A stretch of 64,000 bases of DNA from Streptomyces diastatochromogenes (GCF_002242805.1 NZ_MCGQ01000027.1:113079-177078), one strand, 5' to 3'; shown: positions 53,409 to 61,940, numbered from the stretch's first letter. Notes: generated by a model not told the origin, from the sequence alone. A program made the numbers and translations.

Positions 53409-53812
53409 CCGGCCCGAGCACCACCGACGACACGCTCACCTGGCTCCTGGAGGGACTGCTGGAGAGAACACCGGGGGCACGGCACGCGCTCGTGCTGTCC
53501 CGGGACGGGCTGAGGCTGTGCCGGTCCCCGGAGTTGAGCGTCGACCGGGCCGACCAGCTCGCCGCGCTCGCCTCCGGGATCCAGTCGCTGTCACGCGGAG
53601 CGTCGGTCGAGTTCGGCGACGGCAGCGGAGGTGTGCGCTCGGCGATGACGGAGTTCCACGGAGGCGTGCTGTTCATCGTCGAGGCGGGCGCGGGCGCCCA
53701 TCTGGCCGTCGTGACGACGGAGGAAGCGGACCCCGGGGTAGTCGGCCACCACATGACCGAGCTGGTCGAGCAGCTCGGCGAGCACCTGACCGCACGGCCC
53801 CGTACCTCATGA
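53405..53812 (+). CDS. Conservon roadblock/LC7 protein CvnB
   Basis: 135 aa. Roadblock/LC7 fold: LTWLLEGLLERTPGARHALVLSRDGLRL, DQLAALASGIQSLSRGASVEFG and VLFIVEAGAGAHLAVVTTEEADPGVVGHHMTELVEQLGEHL. In known conservons CvnB binds CvnA, CvnC and the GTPase CvnD and may act like a GTPase-regulating protein. Four-base overlaps with both neighbours. Confidence 0.95.
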   Translation: MTGPSTTDDTLTWLLEGLLERTPGARHALVLSRDGLRLCRSPELSVDRADQLAALASGIQSLSRGASVEFGDGSGGVRSAMTEFHGGVLFIVEAGAGAHLAVVTTEEADPGVVGHHMTELVEQLGEHLTARPRTS

Positions 53813-54156
53813 ACCGGCCCGGCAGGGACGACGCCCCCGACCGTCTCTACACGCTCACCCAGGGACGCAGCCGGACCGGTCCCGACAGCCCCTTCGACCT
53901 GGTCACGCTGGTCGTCGCGGAGTCGGAGCCGGTGGCCGGCATGCAGTCGGAGCACGCGGCGATCCTGCGGATGACCGAGTTCCCGGCCTCGGTGGTCGAG
54001 ATCGCGGCCGAGCTGGGACTGCCCGTCGGCATCACCCGGGTGCTGCTGTGCGACCTGCTGGCGGCGGGCCGGGTCAGCGCCCGTCATCCGCACCGGCCGG
54101 CCGTCACCGACCCCGACATCCTGGAGCAGGTGATCGTTGCACTCCGCAATCTCTGA
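53809..54156 (+). CDS. Conservon DUF742 protein CvnC
   Basis: 115 aa, ATG overlapping the CvnB stop. DUF742: DRLYTLTQGRSRTGPDSPFDLVTLVVAE, EHAAILRMTEFPASVVEIAAELGLPVGITRVLLCDLLAAGRV (winged-helix-like), ending ILEQVIVALRNL. In standard conservons a CvnD GTPase gene follows with an overlap; here the next gene, 15 bp on, is a P450. The C-terminus looks complete, so CvnD is absent rather than frameshifted. Confidence 0.95.
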   Translation: MNRPGRDDAPDRLYTLTQGRSRTGPDSPFDLVTLVVAESEPVAGMQSEHAAILRMTEFPASVVEIAAELGLPVGITRVLLCDLLAAGRVSARHPHRPAVTDPDILEQVIVALRNL

Positions 54157-54171
54157 TCAACAGGAGTTCGT

Positions 54172-55395
54172 GTGACCCCCGACGCCGTCCCCCTGACCGG
54201 ACCCCGCTTCCGGACCGAACCGGCCCGCCTGTACCGGGAGATGCGGCGCGAGCACGGCTCCGTGGTCCCCGTGCTGCTCGACGGCGGCGTCCCGGCCTGG
54301 CTGGTGCTCGGGTACCGCGAACTGCACCAGGTGACCGGCGATCCGGTGCTGTTCAGCCGGGACTCCGAGCTGTGGAACCAGTGGCCGAACATCCCGGCCG
54401 ACTGGCCCCTGCTGCCGATGATCGGCCACCGGCAGCCGTCGATCCTCTACACCGTGGGCGAACGGCACCGGCAGCGCGCCGCGATGATCAGCGACGCGTT
54501 GGAAGCGGTGGACCCCTTCGAACTGCGGGGCCACGCCGAGCGGTTCGCGGACGAGCTGATCGACGCGGTCTGCGCCGCGGGCGAGACCGACCTGGTCGCG
54601 CACTATGCGATGCTGCTGCCGGTACGGGTCCTCGCCCGGCTGTACGGCTTCCCGGACGAGGACGGCCCGGGTCTGGTCACCGCCCTCAACGACATGATCG
54701 ACGGACAGGGACGGGCCCTCGCGGGTCAGGCCCATCTGGCCGCCTCCATGGGGCAGTTGCTCGCCGACCGCAGGAGGGAACCGGCGGGCGACGTGGTCTC
54801 CCGGATGCTCGCCGACGCCGGCGGCTTCACCGACGAGGAGATCGCGCAGGACCTGATGGTGATGATGGCGGCCGGGCACCAGCCGACCGCCGACTGGATC
54901 GGCAACTCGCTCAGGCTGATGCTCACCGACGACCGGTTCGCCGCCTCCCTGTTCGGCGGTCAGGGCAGCGTCGCCGAGGCGATGAACGAGGTGCTGTGGG
55001 AGGACACGCCGACCCAGAACGTGGCCGGCCGCTGGGCCGCCCGCGACACCCACCTCGGCGGCCGCCCGGTCCGGGCCGGCGACCTGCTGCTGCTCGGCCT
55101 GCAGGGCGCCAACTCCGATCCGCAGGTCCGCACCGACGCCTCCGCGCTGACCGGCGGGAACAGCGCGCACTTCGCGTTCGGCCACGGCGAGCACCGCTGC
55201 CCGTTCCCCGCGCAGGAGATCGCCGAGGTGATCGCGCGGACCGGCATCGAGGTCGTCCTGGACCGGCTGCCCGACCTCGACCTGGCGGTGCCCGCCGAGT
55301 CCCTCGCCCGCCGCCCCTCGCCCTGGCTCGGGGGACTGACCGAGTTGCCCGTCCGGTTCACGCCCCTACCTGCCCTGGGAGGCACCCCACGATGA
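54172..55395 (+). CDS. CYP157-like cytochrome P450 lacking the EXXR motif
   Basis: 407 aa from GTG 54172 with AGGAG seven bases upstream, 15 bp after cvnC. Heme ligand C343 in FAFGHGEHRCPFPAQ; I-helix MMAAGHQPTADWIG. In the K-helix, where nearly all P450s have ExxR, it has EVLW (273-276). The CYP157 family of S. coelicolor is the known exception with EQxLW-type K-helices, and CYP157s are linked to conservons and to CYP154s, exactly as here. Catalytic activity and substrate unknown. Its stop overlaps the next P450 (ATGA 55392-55395). Confidence 0.85.
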   Translation: MTPDAVPLTGPRFRTEPARLYREMRREHGSVVPVLLDGGVPAWLVLGYRELHQVTGDPVLFSRDSELWNQWPNIPADWPLLPMIGHRQPSILYTVGERHRQRAAMISDALEAVDPFELRGHAERFADELIDAVCAAGETDLVAHYAMLLPVRVLARLYGFPDEDGPGLVTALNDMIDGQGRALAGQAHLAASMGQLLADRRREPAGDVVSRMLADAGGFTDEEIAQDLMVMMAAGHQPTADWIGNSLRLMLTDDRFAASLFGGQGSVAEAMNEVLWEDTPTQNVAGRWAARDTHLGGRPVRAGDLLLLGLQGANSDPQVRTDASALTGGNSAHFAFGHGEHRCPFPAQEIAEVIARTGIEVVLDRLPDLDLAVPAESLARRPSPWLGGLTELPVRFTPLPALGGTPR

Positions 55396-56618
55396 CGACC
55401 GGAACCGACCACGCCCGGATCGCCCTCGACCCCTTCGTCACCGACCTGGACGGCGAGAGCGCGGCGCTGCGCGCGGCCGGCCCGCTCGCCGCCGTGGAAC
55501 TGCCGGGCGGCGTCCCGGTGTGGGCCGTCACCCACCACGCCGAGGCCAAGGCGCTGCTCACCGACCCGCGCCTGGTGAAGGACATCGACGTGTGGGGCGC
55601 CTGGCAGCGCGGCCAGATACCGGCGGACTGGCCGCTGATCGGTCTCGCCAACCCGGGCCGTTCCATGCTCACCGTGGACGGCACCGACCACCGCCGCCTG
55701 CGCACACTGGTCGCGCAGGCGCTCACCCCGCGCCGGGTGGAGCGGATGCGGGAGCGGATCGAGAAGCTCACCCAGGACCTGCTCGACGCGCTGCCCACCG
55801 GCGAGGAGGTCGTGGACCTCAAGGCCGCCTTCGCCTACCCGCTGCCCATGTACGTCGTCGCGGACCTGATGGGCCTCGACAAGGCACGGCTGCCCCGCCT
55901 GCAGGTGCTGTTCGAGAGGTTCTTCTCCACGCAGACCCCGCCCGAGCAGGTCGTCGCGACCCTCACCGAGCTGGCGGGGATCATGGCGGAGACGGTGGCG
56001 GCGAAGCGCGCCGAGCCCGGCGACGACCTGACCAGCGCCCTGATCCTCGCCTCCGAGGACGGCGACCACCTGACGGACGAGGAGATCGTCTCCACCCTCC
56101 AGCTGATGGTCGCGGCGGGTCACGAGACGACGATCTCCCTGATCGTGAACGCCGTGGTCAACCTCTCCGCCCACCCCGACCAGCGGGCCCTGGTGCTGTC
56201 CGGGCAGGCGGACTGGCCGGCGGTGATCGAGGAGACGCTGCGCTACTCGACCCCGACCTCGCACGTCCTGATCCGCTTCGCGACCGAGGACGTACCGGTG
56301 GGTGACCAGGTGCTCCCGGCCGGGGACGCGCTGATCGTGTCGTACGGCGCGATCGGCCGCGACGAGAACTCGCACGGCCCGAGCGCCGGGGAGTTCGACA
56401 TCACGCGGGAGACGAGGAACCGTCACATCTCCTTCGGGCACGGCCCGCACGTGTGCCCCGGCGCGGCGCTGTCCCGGCTGGAGGCGGGGGTGGCACTGCC
56501 CGCGCTGTACGCCCGCTTCCCCGCCCTGGAGCCGGCGGTGCCGGCGTCGGAGCTGCGCAACAAGCCGGTGGTCACCCAGAACGACCTGTTCGAGCTGCCG
56601 GTCCGTCTGAACGGCTGA
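55392..56618 (+). CDS. CYP154-like cytochrome P450
   Basis: 408 aa, translationally coupled to the preceding P450. Complete motif set: I-helix AGHETT (242-247), K-helix ETLR (281-284), heme loop FGHGPHVCPGAAL with C355, and the GRSMLTVDGTDHRRLRTLV stretch typical of CYP154. It is presumably the active member of the pair and may hydroxylate a polyketide-like or steroid-like molecule, as other CYP154s do. Ferredoxin and reductase genes are not nearby. Confidence 0.88.
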   Translation: MTTGTDHARIALDPFVTDLDGESAALRAAGPLAAVELPGGVPVWAVTHHAEAKALLTDPRLVKDIDVWGAWQRGQIPADWPLIGLANPGRSMLTVDGTDHRRLRTLVAQALTPRRVERMRERIEKLTQDLLDALPTGEEVVDLKAAFAYPLPMYVVADLMGLDKARLPRLQVLFERFFSTQTPPEQVVATLTELAGIMAETVAAKRAEPGDDLTSALILASEDGDHLTDEEIVSTLQLMVAAGHETTISLIVNAVVNLSAHPDQRALVLSGQADWPAVIEETLRYSTPTSHVLIRFATEDVPVGDQVLPAGDALIVSYGAIGRDENSHGPSAGEFDITRETRNRHISFGHGPHVCPGAALSRLEAGVALPALYARFPALEPAVPASELRNKPVVTQNDLFELPVRLNG

Positions 56619-56619
56619 G

Positions 56620-56650
56620 TTGACTTCGAGTGCGCTCCAAGTCATAGCGT
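56620..56650 (+). promoter_or_regulatory. MerR-type promoter with 19-bp spacer
   Basis: TTGACT (56620-56625), 19-bp spacer, TAGCGT (56645-56650). The spacer holds the dyad ACTTCGAG-TGCG-CTCCAAGT (56623-56642; one mismatch). Over-long spacing with a dyad between the hexamers is the hallmark of MerR-family activator sites. It starts immediately after the P450 stop and reads into the aldo/keto reductase gene. Confidence 0.75.
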
Positions 56651-56792
56651 CGCCGACATACCGGCGCACGAAGGTCACGTCGTCCGGCCTCCCGCACGGG
56701 ATGCCGGGTGACGGAATCCGTCGCTAGATGGATGAGGGCCTTCGTGCCGTACGGAACGACGATCGAGTGTGCGGGAAAGGCTGGGACACCTC

Positions 56793-57782
56793 ATGCGACA
56801 GCGCAGTCTGCGGGATCTCCAGGTATCGGCCATCGGCCTCGGGTGCATGGGCATGTCTGCCTTCTACGGCACCACGGACCAGGACGAGGGCATCGCGACC
56901 ATCCGGCGCGCCCTGGAGCTGGGCATCGACTTCCTCGACACCGCGCAGCTCTACGGCCCGCTCACCAACGAGTCGCTGGTCGGCGAGGCGATCCGGGGGC
57001 ACCGCGACGAGTACGTCATCGCCACCAAGTTCAACTACCGGATGGACGACGCCGTACCGGGGGACATGACCACGGTGGGCCGGCAGGACGGCTCGGCCGA
57101 GCACGTCCGCAGCTCCGTCCACGGCTCGCTGGAGCGGCTCGGCACCGACTACATCGACCTCTACTACCAGCACCGGGTCGACCCGAACGTGCCCATCGAG
57201 GAGACGGTCGGCGCCCTGGCCGAGCTGGTCGCCGAGGGCAAGATCCGGCACATCGGGCTGAGCGAGGCGAGCGCGGAGACCATCCGGCGCGCCCACGCCG
57301 TCCACCCGATCACCGCCGTGCAGACCGAGTACTCGCTGTGGACGCGGGACCCGGAGGCCGAGGTGCTGCCGGCCTGCCGGGAACTCGGCATCGGCTTCGT
57401 CCCGTACTCCCCGCTCGGCCGCGGCTTCCTCGCCGGCCGCTTCTCCTCCCCCACCGAGCTGGACGAGAACGACTACCGCCGCACCAGCCCGCGCTTCACG
57501 GACGCCAACTTCGAGGCGAACCTCCGGCTGGCCGCCAAGGTCAAGGAGATCGCCGCGGAGAAGGACGTGACGCCCGCGCAGCTGGCCATCGCCTGGGTGC
57601 TGGCCCAGGGCGAGGACCTGGTCCCGATCCCGGGCACCAAGCGCCGTACCTACCTGGAGCAGAACGCGGCCGCGGCCGACATCGAACTGACCAAGGAGGA
57701 CCTCGCCCGCATCGACGCCGAGCTGCCCGAGGCGGCGGGCGAGCGCTACGACGAGGCCGGGATGCGCTCGGTGAACCGCTAG
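56793..57782 (+). CDS. Aldo/keto reductase
   Basis: 329 aa from ATG 56793 (GTG 56769 is an alternative). AKR barrel with catalytic tetrad residues visible in FLDTAQLYG (Asp, Tyr), IATKFNY (Lys) and DLYYQHRVD (His); cofactor region VPYSPLGRGFLAGRF and IPGTKRRTYLEQNAAAA. Reduces aldehydes or ketones with NADPH in the cytoplasm. The leader from the MerR-type promoter is about 140 nt. AKR genes under MerR-family control commonly respond to toxic aldehydes or oxidants. Confidence 0.93.
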   Translation: MRQRSLRDLQVSAIGLGCMGMSAFYGTTDQDEGIATIRRALELGIDFLDTAQLYGPLTNESLVGEAIRGHRDEYVIATKFNYRMDDAVPGDMTTVGRQDGSAEHVRSSVHGSLERLGTDYIDLYYQHRVDPNVPIEETVGALAELVAEGKIRHIGLSEASAETIRRAHAVHPITAVQTEYSLWTRDPEAEVLPACRELGIGFVPYSPLGRGFLAGRFSSPTELDENDYRRTSPRFTDANFEANLRLAAKVKEIAAEKDVTPAQLAIAWVLAQGEDLVPIPGTKRRTYLEQNAAAADIELTKEDLARIDAELPEAAGERYDEAGMRSVNR

Positions 57783-57801
57783 CCACGCTGGGCGACCCAC
57801 G

Positions 57802-57842
57802 GCGTGCGTCCGGAGTGCCCGATTCTCATTCCGGGCGCACGC
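57802..57842 (+). terminator. Hairpin between AKR and phosphatase genes
   Basis: GCGTGCGTCCGGA (57802-57814) with TCCGGGCGCACGC (57830-57842), 13 bp with one G-U pair, 15-nt loop. It ends the AKR transcript but also lies 7 bp before the phosphatase ATG, where it could hide the ribosome site of any read-through message. Confidence 0.6.
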
Positions 57843-57849
57843 TGTAGGC

Positions 57850-59016
57850 ATGAAGCCCCGGCAGTGGGGTGCTGGTCCGCGGCAGCCATGGCAGTCGACG
57901 CACGCGCTGCTCCTGCTCCCGGTCGTGCTCATCCTGGTGATCACCGTGGTGGACATCCGCTCCCCCGAGAGCATCCATCTGGGCCCGGCCCTGGTCATCG
58001 CCCCGGCACTCACGCCGTCCTTCGCCGGGCCCCGGACCACGGCGTTCGTGGGGGCGCTGGCGCTGGCCGCCCAGACACTGATCGCCTTCCTGCACGGCGG
58101 GATCGCCACCTCGAACCACGTCGTGCAGCTCGTCACCCTCGCGGTGCTCTCGGTCATGTGCGTGGTCTACAGCGCGGTGCGGGAGCGGCGCCAGGCCCAG
58201 CTGGCGCAGGTCCGCACGGTCGCCGAGGCCGCGCAGCACGTGCTGATGTGGCCGCTGCCCGAGTACATCGGCCCGCTGCGGATCGCCTCCCTGTACCTGG
58301 CCGCCGAGGACGAGGCGCAGATCGGCGGCGACCTGTACGCGGCGACCCGCTGCGACAACACGGTGCGGGTGCTGATCGGCGACGTACGCGGTAAAGGGCT
58401 GCCTTCCATCGGGGAGGCGGCCCTGCTGCTCGGCGCGTTCCGGGAGAGCGCGCACCGGCATGTCGCGCTGGCGGACCTGGCCTCCGGTCTCGACCAGAGC
58501 ATCAGCCGCTACGCCACCGAGCTGGAGACGGAGGAGGAAACGGGCGAGCGCTTCGCCACCGTCCTGCTGGTGGAGATCCCGGACCGGGAATCGGTCACCC
58601 GGATGACCAGCTGCGGCCATCCCCCACCGCTGCTGCTGAGCCCGGGGCACGCGGTCACGGTCCCGAGCCTGCACCCGTCGCCGCCCCTCGGTGTGCACGG
58701 GTCCACCGAGCACACGCTGGACGTGTTCTCCTTCGAGCCCGGTGACACGCTGCTGCTGTACACCGACGGTGTCGTCGAGGCCCGGGACGCGCACGGCCGG
58801 TTCTATCCGCTGGCGGAGCGGGTCGCGCGCTGGACGGACGACAGTCCGGAGGCGCTGATGCACCATGTGCGGCGCGACCTGCTCGCCCACGCGGGCGGCC
58901 GGCTGAACGACGACGCCGCCCTCATCGCCCTGCACCGCACCCCCGCGGTCCGGCGCCGTCACCACGGGCACGGACGGATGGCCGGCGCCGACTCCTCGCG
59001 GCCCGAGGCCGGATGA
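57850..59016 (+). CDS. Membrane-anchored PP2C/SpoIIE-type Ser/Thr phosphatase
   Basis: 388 aa. Three TM helices within residues 18-120 (LLLLPVVLILVITVVDI, TAFVGALALAAQTLIAFL, VVQLVTLAVLSVMCVVYSAV), a short linker, then a SpoIIE phosphatase domain 150-370: IGGDLYAATRCDN, LIGDVRGKGLPSIGEA, GERFATVLLVEI, CGHPPPLLLSPG, LLLYTDGVVEARD and LNDDAALIAL, including the metal-binding Asp residues. Such phosphatases act on anti-anti-sigma factors in partner-switching pathways. No clear Shine-Dalgarno; a hairpin lies just upstream. Confidence 0.9.
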   Translation: MKPRQWGAGPRQPWQSTHALLLLPVVLILVITVVDIRSPESIHLGPALVIAPALTPSFAGPRTTAFVGALALAAQTLIAFLHGGIATSNHVVQLVTLAVLSVMCVVYSAVRERRQAQLAQVRTVAEAAQHVLMWPLPEYIGPLRIASLYLAAEDEAQIGGDLYAATRCDNTVRVLIGDVRGKGLPSIGEAALLLGAFRESAHRHVALADLASGLDQSISRYATELETEEETGERFATVLLVEIPDRESVTRMTSCGHPPPLLLSPGHAVTVPSLHPSPPLGVHGSTEHTLDVFSFEPGDTLLLYTDGVVEARDAHGRFYPLAERVARWTDDSPEALMHHVRRDLLAHAGGRLNDDAALIALHRTPAVRRRHHGHGRMAGADSSRPEAG

Positions 59017-59117
59017 CCGTCCCGGGAAACCCTTCACCCCTTGTTCAGGTCCGGAGGTGGCCCGCCCCGGCCGGCCGCCTGGGAGAATCTCGGGCGCCTC
59101 GAGAACAGGGAGTTCCG

Positions 59118-60179
59118 ATGTCCTTACGACACCTGCTCACCGGCCTCGCCCTGCTGCCGGCGCTCGCGTTCCCGGCCACCGCGCAGGCGGCCCAGGCCAA
59201 GCCGCCGCAGGCCCGTTTCGACCTCCAGGCCCACCGTGGTGGTATCGGCATGACCACCGAGGAGTCGCTGGAGGGTTTCGGCAAGGCGATGCGGCTCGGG
59301 GTGTCCACGCTGGAGCTGGACACCCACGTCACCAAGGACCTGAAGGTCGTCGTCAACCACGACCGGCAGATCAACGGCGTCAAGTGCCGCGACACCGGCC
59401 CGGTCACACCCGGGGACCCGATGTACCCGTATGTCGGCAAGTACATCAAGGATCTGACGCTCGCTCAGATCAAGACGCTGGACTGCGGCTACCAGCAGCT
59501 GCCCGGCTTCCCCGATCAGGAGGTCGTCAAGGGCTTCCGGATGGTCGAGTTGAAGGACGTCCTGGACCTGGTCAAGAGCTACCACGCCCGGCAGGTCAAG
59601 CTGAACATCGAGACCAAGGTCGAGGCGGGCGCGCCCGAACAGACCGCGCCGCGCGAGGTGTTCGTGCGCCGGGTGTACGAGGAGATCCACCGCTCCGGCA
59701 TCGAGCAGCAGGTCACCATCCAGTCGTTCGACTGGGGCGCGCTGAAGCTGATGCACCGACTGGCGCCGCGCTGGCCGCTGGTGGCACTGACGAACTACGA
59801 CTTCCTGCAGGTGGGTCAGCCCGGCGCGTCCCCGTGGCTCGGCGGGATCGACGCCGACGACTACGGCGGTGATTTCGTGAAGGCGGCCGCCACCATCCCC
59901 GGGGTCACGACCCTCTCCCCCAACTACGGCTTCCCGCAGAGCGGGAAGGTCGGCGACCCCGGCTTCCGCTTCTACTCGGACGCGGCGATGGTCGCCGAGG
60001 CGCACGCCCGCGGGCTGAAGGTGGTCCCCTGGACCTGCGACGACCCGGCGACGGTGGAGGCGTTGATGGACTTCGGCGTCGACGGGATCATCACCAACTA
60101 CCCCAACCACGTACGGCAGATCATGGCCGACCGCGGCATGCGGCTGCCGCGGCCGTACTACCCGCACGGCCGGGCGTAG
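59118..60179 (+). CDS. Secreted glycerophosphodiester phosphodiesterase
   Basis: 353 aa. Signal peptide LLTGLALLPALAFPATAQAA. GDPD barrel: LQAHRGGIGMTTEESLEGF (catalytic His, metal Glu), TLELDTHVTKDLKVVVNHDRQI (metal Glu/Asp, second His), LNIETKVE, VTIQSFDWGALKLM and VVPWTCDDPATVEALMDFGVDGIITNYP. Hydrolyses glycerophosphodiesters or teichoic-acid-derived phosphates outside the cell, supplying phosphate and glycerol. ATG 59118 follows AGGGAG. No PHO box was identified. Confidence 0.93.
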   Translation: MSLRHLLTGLALLPALAFPATAQAAQAKPPQARFDLQAHRGGIGMTTEESLEGFGKAMRLGVSTLELDTHVTKDLKVVVNHDRQINGVKCRDTGPVTPGDPMYPYVGKYIKDLTLAQIKTLDCGYQQLPGFPDQEVVKGFRMVELKDVLDLVKSYHARQVKLNIETKVEAGAPEQTAPREVFVRRVYEEIHRSGIEQQVTIQSFDWGALKLMHRLAPRWPLVALTNYDFLQVGQPGASPWLGGIDADDYGGDFVKAAATIPGVTTLSPNYGFPQSGKVGDPGFRFYSDAAMVAEAHARGLKVVPWTCDDPATVEALMDFGVDGIITNYPNHVRQIMADRGMRLPRPYYPHGRA

Positions 60180-60198
60180 CCGCCCCGGAAAGCCGCGA

Positions 60199-60223
60199 GC
60201 CCCGCCCCGAGTGGGGGCGGGGC
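60199..60223. terminator. Bidirectional terminator after the GDPD gene
   Basis: Perfect 10-bp GC stem GCCCCGCCCC (60199-60208) with GGGGCGGGGC (60214-60223), 5-nt loop, between convergent genes. Confidence 0.75.
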
Positions 60224-60244
60224 GGGACTGCGCCCTGCGGCCGG

Positions 60245-60745
60245 TCAGCGGGCCGGCTTGAGGTCGGTGATCTTCAGGGTGTTCAGGTCGGACCTGACGT
60301 CGATCTTGGTGACCTCGGCGCCGGGACCATCGCCCCAGGTGAGCGTGACCCTGCTGGTGGCGTGGCCCGCGCCGGAGCCGGTGTAGACGACCTTCCACTT
60401 CACCGGCACGTTCTGCGCGAACAGGATGCCGTCGGCGTGGTTCTTCTTCTCGTACGCGGCGACCTTCTTCTGGGCGGCGGAGGTCAGGTAGAAGGCGCGC
60501 AGGGCCTTGGCGTTGGCGCCGGCCGCCGGGTCCTCGGTGGCCCAGACGGAGTCGATGTAGGCGCCGTAGAAGTCGGCCACGTGCTGGGTGACGTTGCGCG
60601 GGTCGCCCTGGGCGGAGGAGACGGCGGCGGCACGCGGGGCGTGGCTCGCGCCGGAGCCGGCCAGGGCGGGCGTGACGGCGGCCAGGGAGAGGCCGGCGGT
60701 GAGGGCGACTGCGGTCAGGAGGGTCTTGCGGCGGCTTACGGACAT
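60245..60745 (-). CDS. Small secreted protein of unknown function
   Basis: 166 aa. Signal peptide RRKTLLTAVALTAGLSLAAVTPALAG. The mature part (NVTQHVADFYGAYIDSVWATEDPAAGANAKALRAFYLTSAAQKKVAAYEKKNHADGILFAQNVPVKWKVVYTGSGAGHATSRVTLTWGDG) looks like an alpha+beta domain of the NTF2/DUF3828-like kind with a helical first half and a beta-strand second half; no active-site motif seen. Transcribed alone towards the GDPD gene. Confidence 0.7.
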   Translation of the reverse strand: MSVSRRKTLLTAVALTAGLSLAAVTPALAGSGASHAPRAAAVSSAQGDPRNVTQHVADFYGAYIDSVWATEDPAAGANAKALRAFYLTSAAQKKVAAYEKKNHADGILFAQNVPVKWKVVYTGSGAGHATSRVTLTWGDGPGAEVTKIDVRSDLNTLKITDLKPAR

Positions 60746-60933
60746 TTTTCTCGTTCCCCCGGTTTCTTCGCGACCGGCCCGATCCCGGCCGTCGACGGAC
60801 TTTAAGACCGCATTTCCCTCCGCCCGGTTCCGCTTCTCCGGACTTTCCTTCCCCGTATTTCCGGGCGCCCGACACGTCGGCAGAGGTTGTGCCGAATTCC
60901 GGACCGTTTCCCCGTCATTTCGGCCAGATCCGT

Positions 60934-61023
60934 TCAGGTCGTCGGCGGATTCCGCTCCTCGACCAGCCGGGCGAGGTGGCCGAGGGCCATCCGGGTGCCC
61001 CGTTCGTCGTCCTCGCGGTACAT
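60934..61023 (-). pseudogene. Possible C-terminal gene remnant
   Basis: Within the 373-bp gap 60746-61118. A short frame reads MYREDDERGTRMALGHLARL then VEERNPPTT-stop, preceded in frame by a TAG. It has the look of a protein C-terminus (charged helix) but no start signal, and I do not recognise the family. It may be chance. Confidence 0.25.
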
Positions 61024-61072
61024 GGCCTCGCGCTACCGGCCGGGGGCGGCCCGCCCCGCCGTACGGCATGAA

Positions 61073-61112
61073 CGGGGCCGGGTTCCGGGAGGTGGGTCGG
61101 AACCCGGCCCCG
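61073..61112 (-). terminator. Terminator of the methyltransferase gene
   Basis: Perfect 14-bp stem CGGGGCCGGGTTCC (61073-61086) with GGAACCCGGCCCCG (61099-61112), 12-nt loop, 6 bp beyond the stop codon. Confidence 0.85.
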
Positions 61113-61118
61113 GGTTGG

Positions 61119-61940
61119 TCACGGCTTCAGGGCCACCGCGCCGTACATCGCGATGTCCTCGTCGCGGATGTCCTTCTCGCCGGTGCCGTCGGGGTGCCAC
61201 TTGTGCACCTGGACGATGCCGGGTTCGACCAGGTCCAGGCCCTCGAAGAACTCGTGGGCCTCGTCGATGGTGCGCAGCCGCATCGGCATGTTGCGGGCCG
61301 CGTACTCGCGGGCGACCCGGCCGACCTCGTCGGGCGCGAACTCCGCGGTGCCGATGGACATCGCCAGGTAGCTGCCCGACGGCAGCGGCTCCAGCAGGCG
61401 GCGTACGACACCGACCGCGTCGTGCTCGTCCAGCATGAAGTGGACGATCGCGATGACGGTGAGGGCGACCGGCTTGCTCAGATCGAGGGTCTCGCGCAGT
61501 TCCGGGGCGTCCAGGATGGCCGCCGGGTCGCGGAAGTCGGCCTCGATGTACGAGGTCCGGCCCTCGGGCGCGCTGGCCAGCAGGCCCTGGGAGAGGGTCA
61601 GGACGATCGGGTCGTTGTCGACGTAGACGACCCGGGACTCGGGGGCCACCGTCTGGGCGATCTCATGCAGGTTGGGCGAGGTCGGGATGCCGGTGCCGAT
61701 GTCCAGGAACTGGCGCATGCCCGCCTCCTCGGCGAGCCAGCGCACGGCACGGTTCATGAAGTCGCGGTTGGCGCGCATGTGGACCGGGAGGGCGGGCCAC
61801 TCCCGGGACATGGCGTCGCCCGCCTCCTGGTCGGCGGGGTAGTAGTCCTTACCGCCGAGGATGTAGTCGTAGATGCGGGCGGAGTGGGCGTTCTCGGTGT
61901 CGATGCGGTCGGCCGGCCATCCGTTGTCGGACAACGCCAT
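61119..61940 (-). CDS. SAM-dependent methyltransferase (DUF574 / Methyltransf_19)
   Basis: 273 aa from ATG 61940 (ATG 61949 is possible; GGGAG lies very close to the former). Family pattern: ENAHSARIYDYILGGKDYYPADQEAGD, MRANRDFMNRAVRWLAEEAGMRQFLDIGTGIPTSPNLHEIAQ (SAM loop DIGTGIP), VVYVDNDPIVL and MLDEHDAVGVVRRLLEPLPSGSYLAMS. Streptomyces genomes carry many copies, commonly next to XRE/DUF397 pairs as here (64 bp gap). Substrate unknown. Confidence 0.9.
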   Translation of the reverse strand: MALSDNGWPADRIDTENAHSARIYDYILGGKDYYPADQEAGDAMSREWPALPVHMRANRDFMNRAVRWLAEEAGMRQFLDIGTGIPTSPNLHEIAQTVAPESRVVYVDNDPIVLTLSQGLLASAPEGRTSYIEADFRDPAAILDAPELRETLDLSKPVALTVIAIVHFMLDEHDAVGVVRRLLEPLPSGSYLAMSIGTAEFAPDEVGRVAREYAARNMPMRLRTIDEAHEFFEGLDLVEPGIVQVHKWHPDGTGEKDIRDEDIAMYGAVALKP

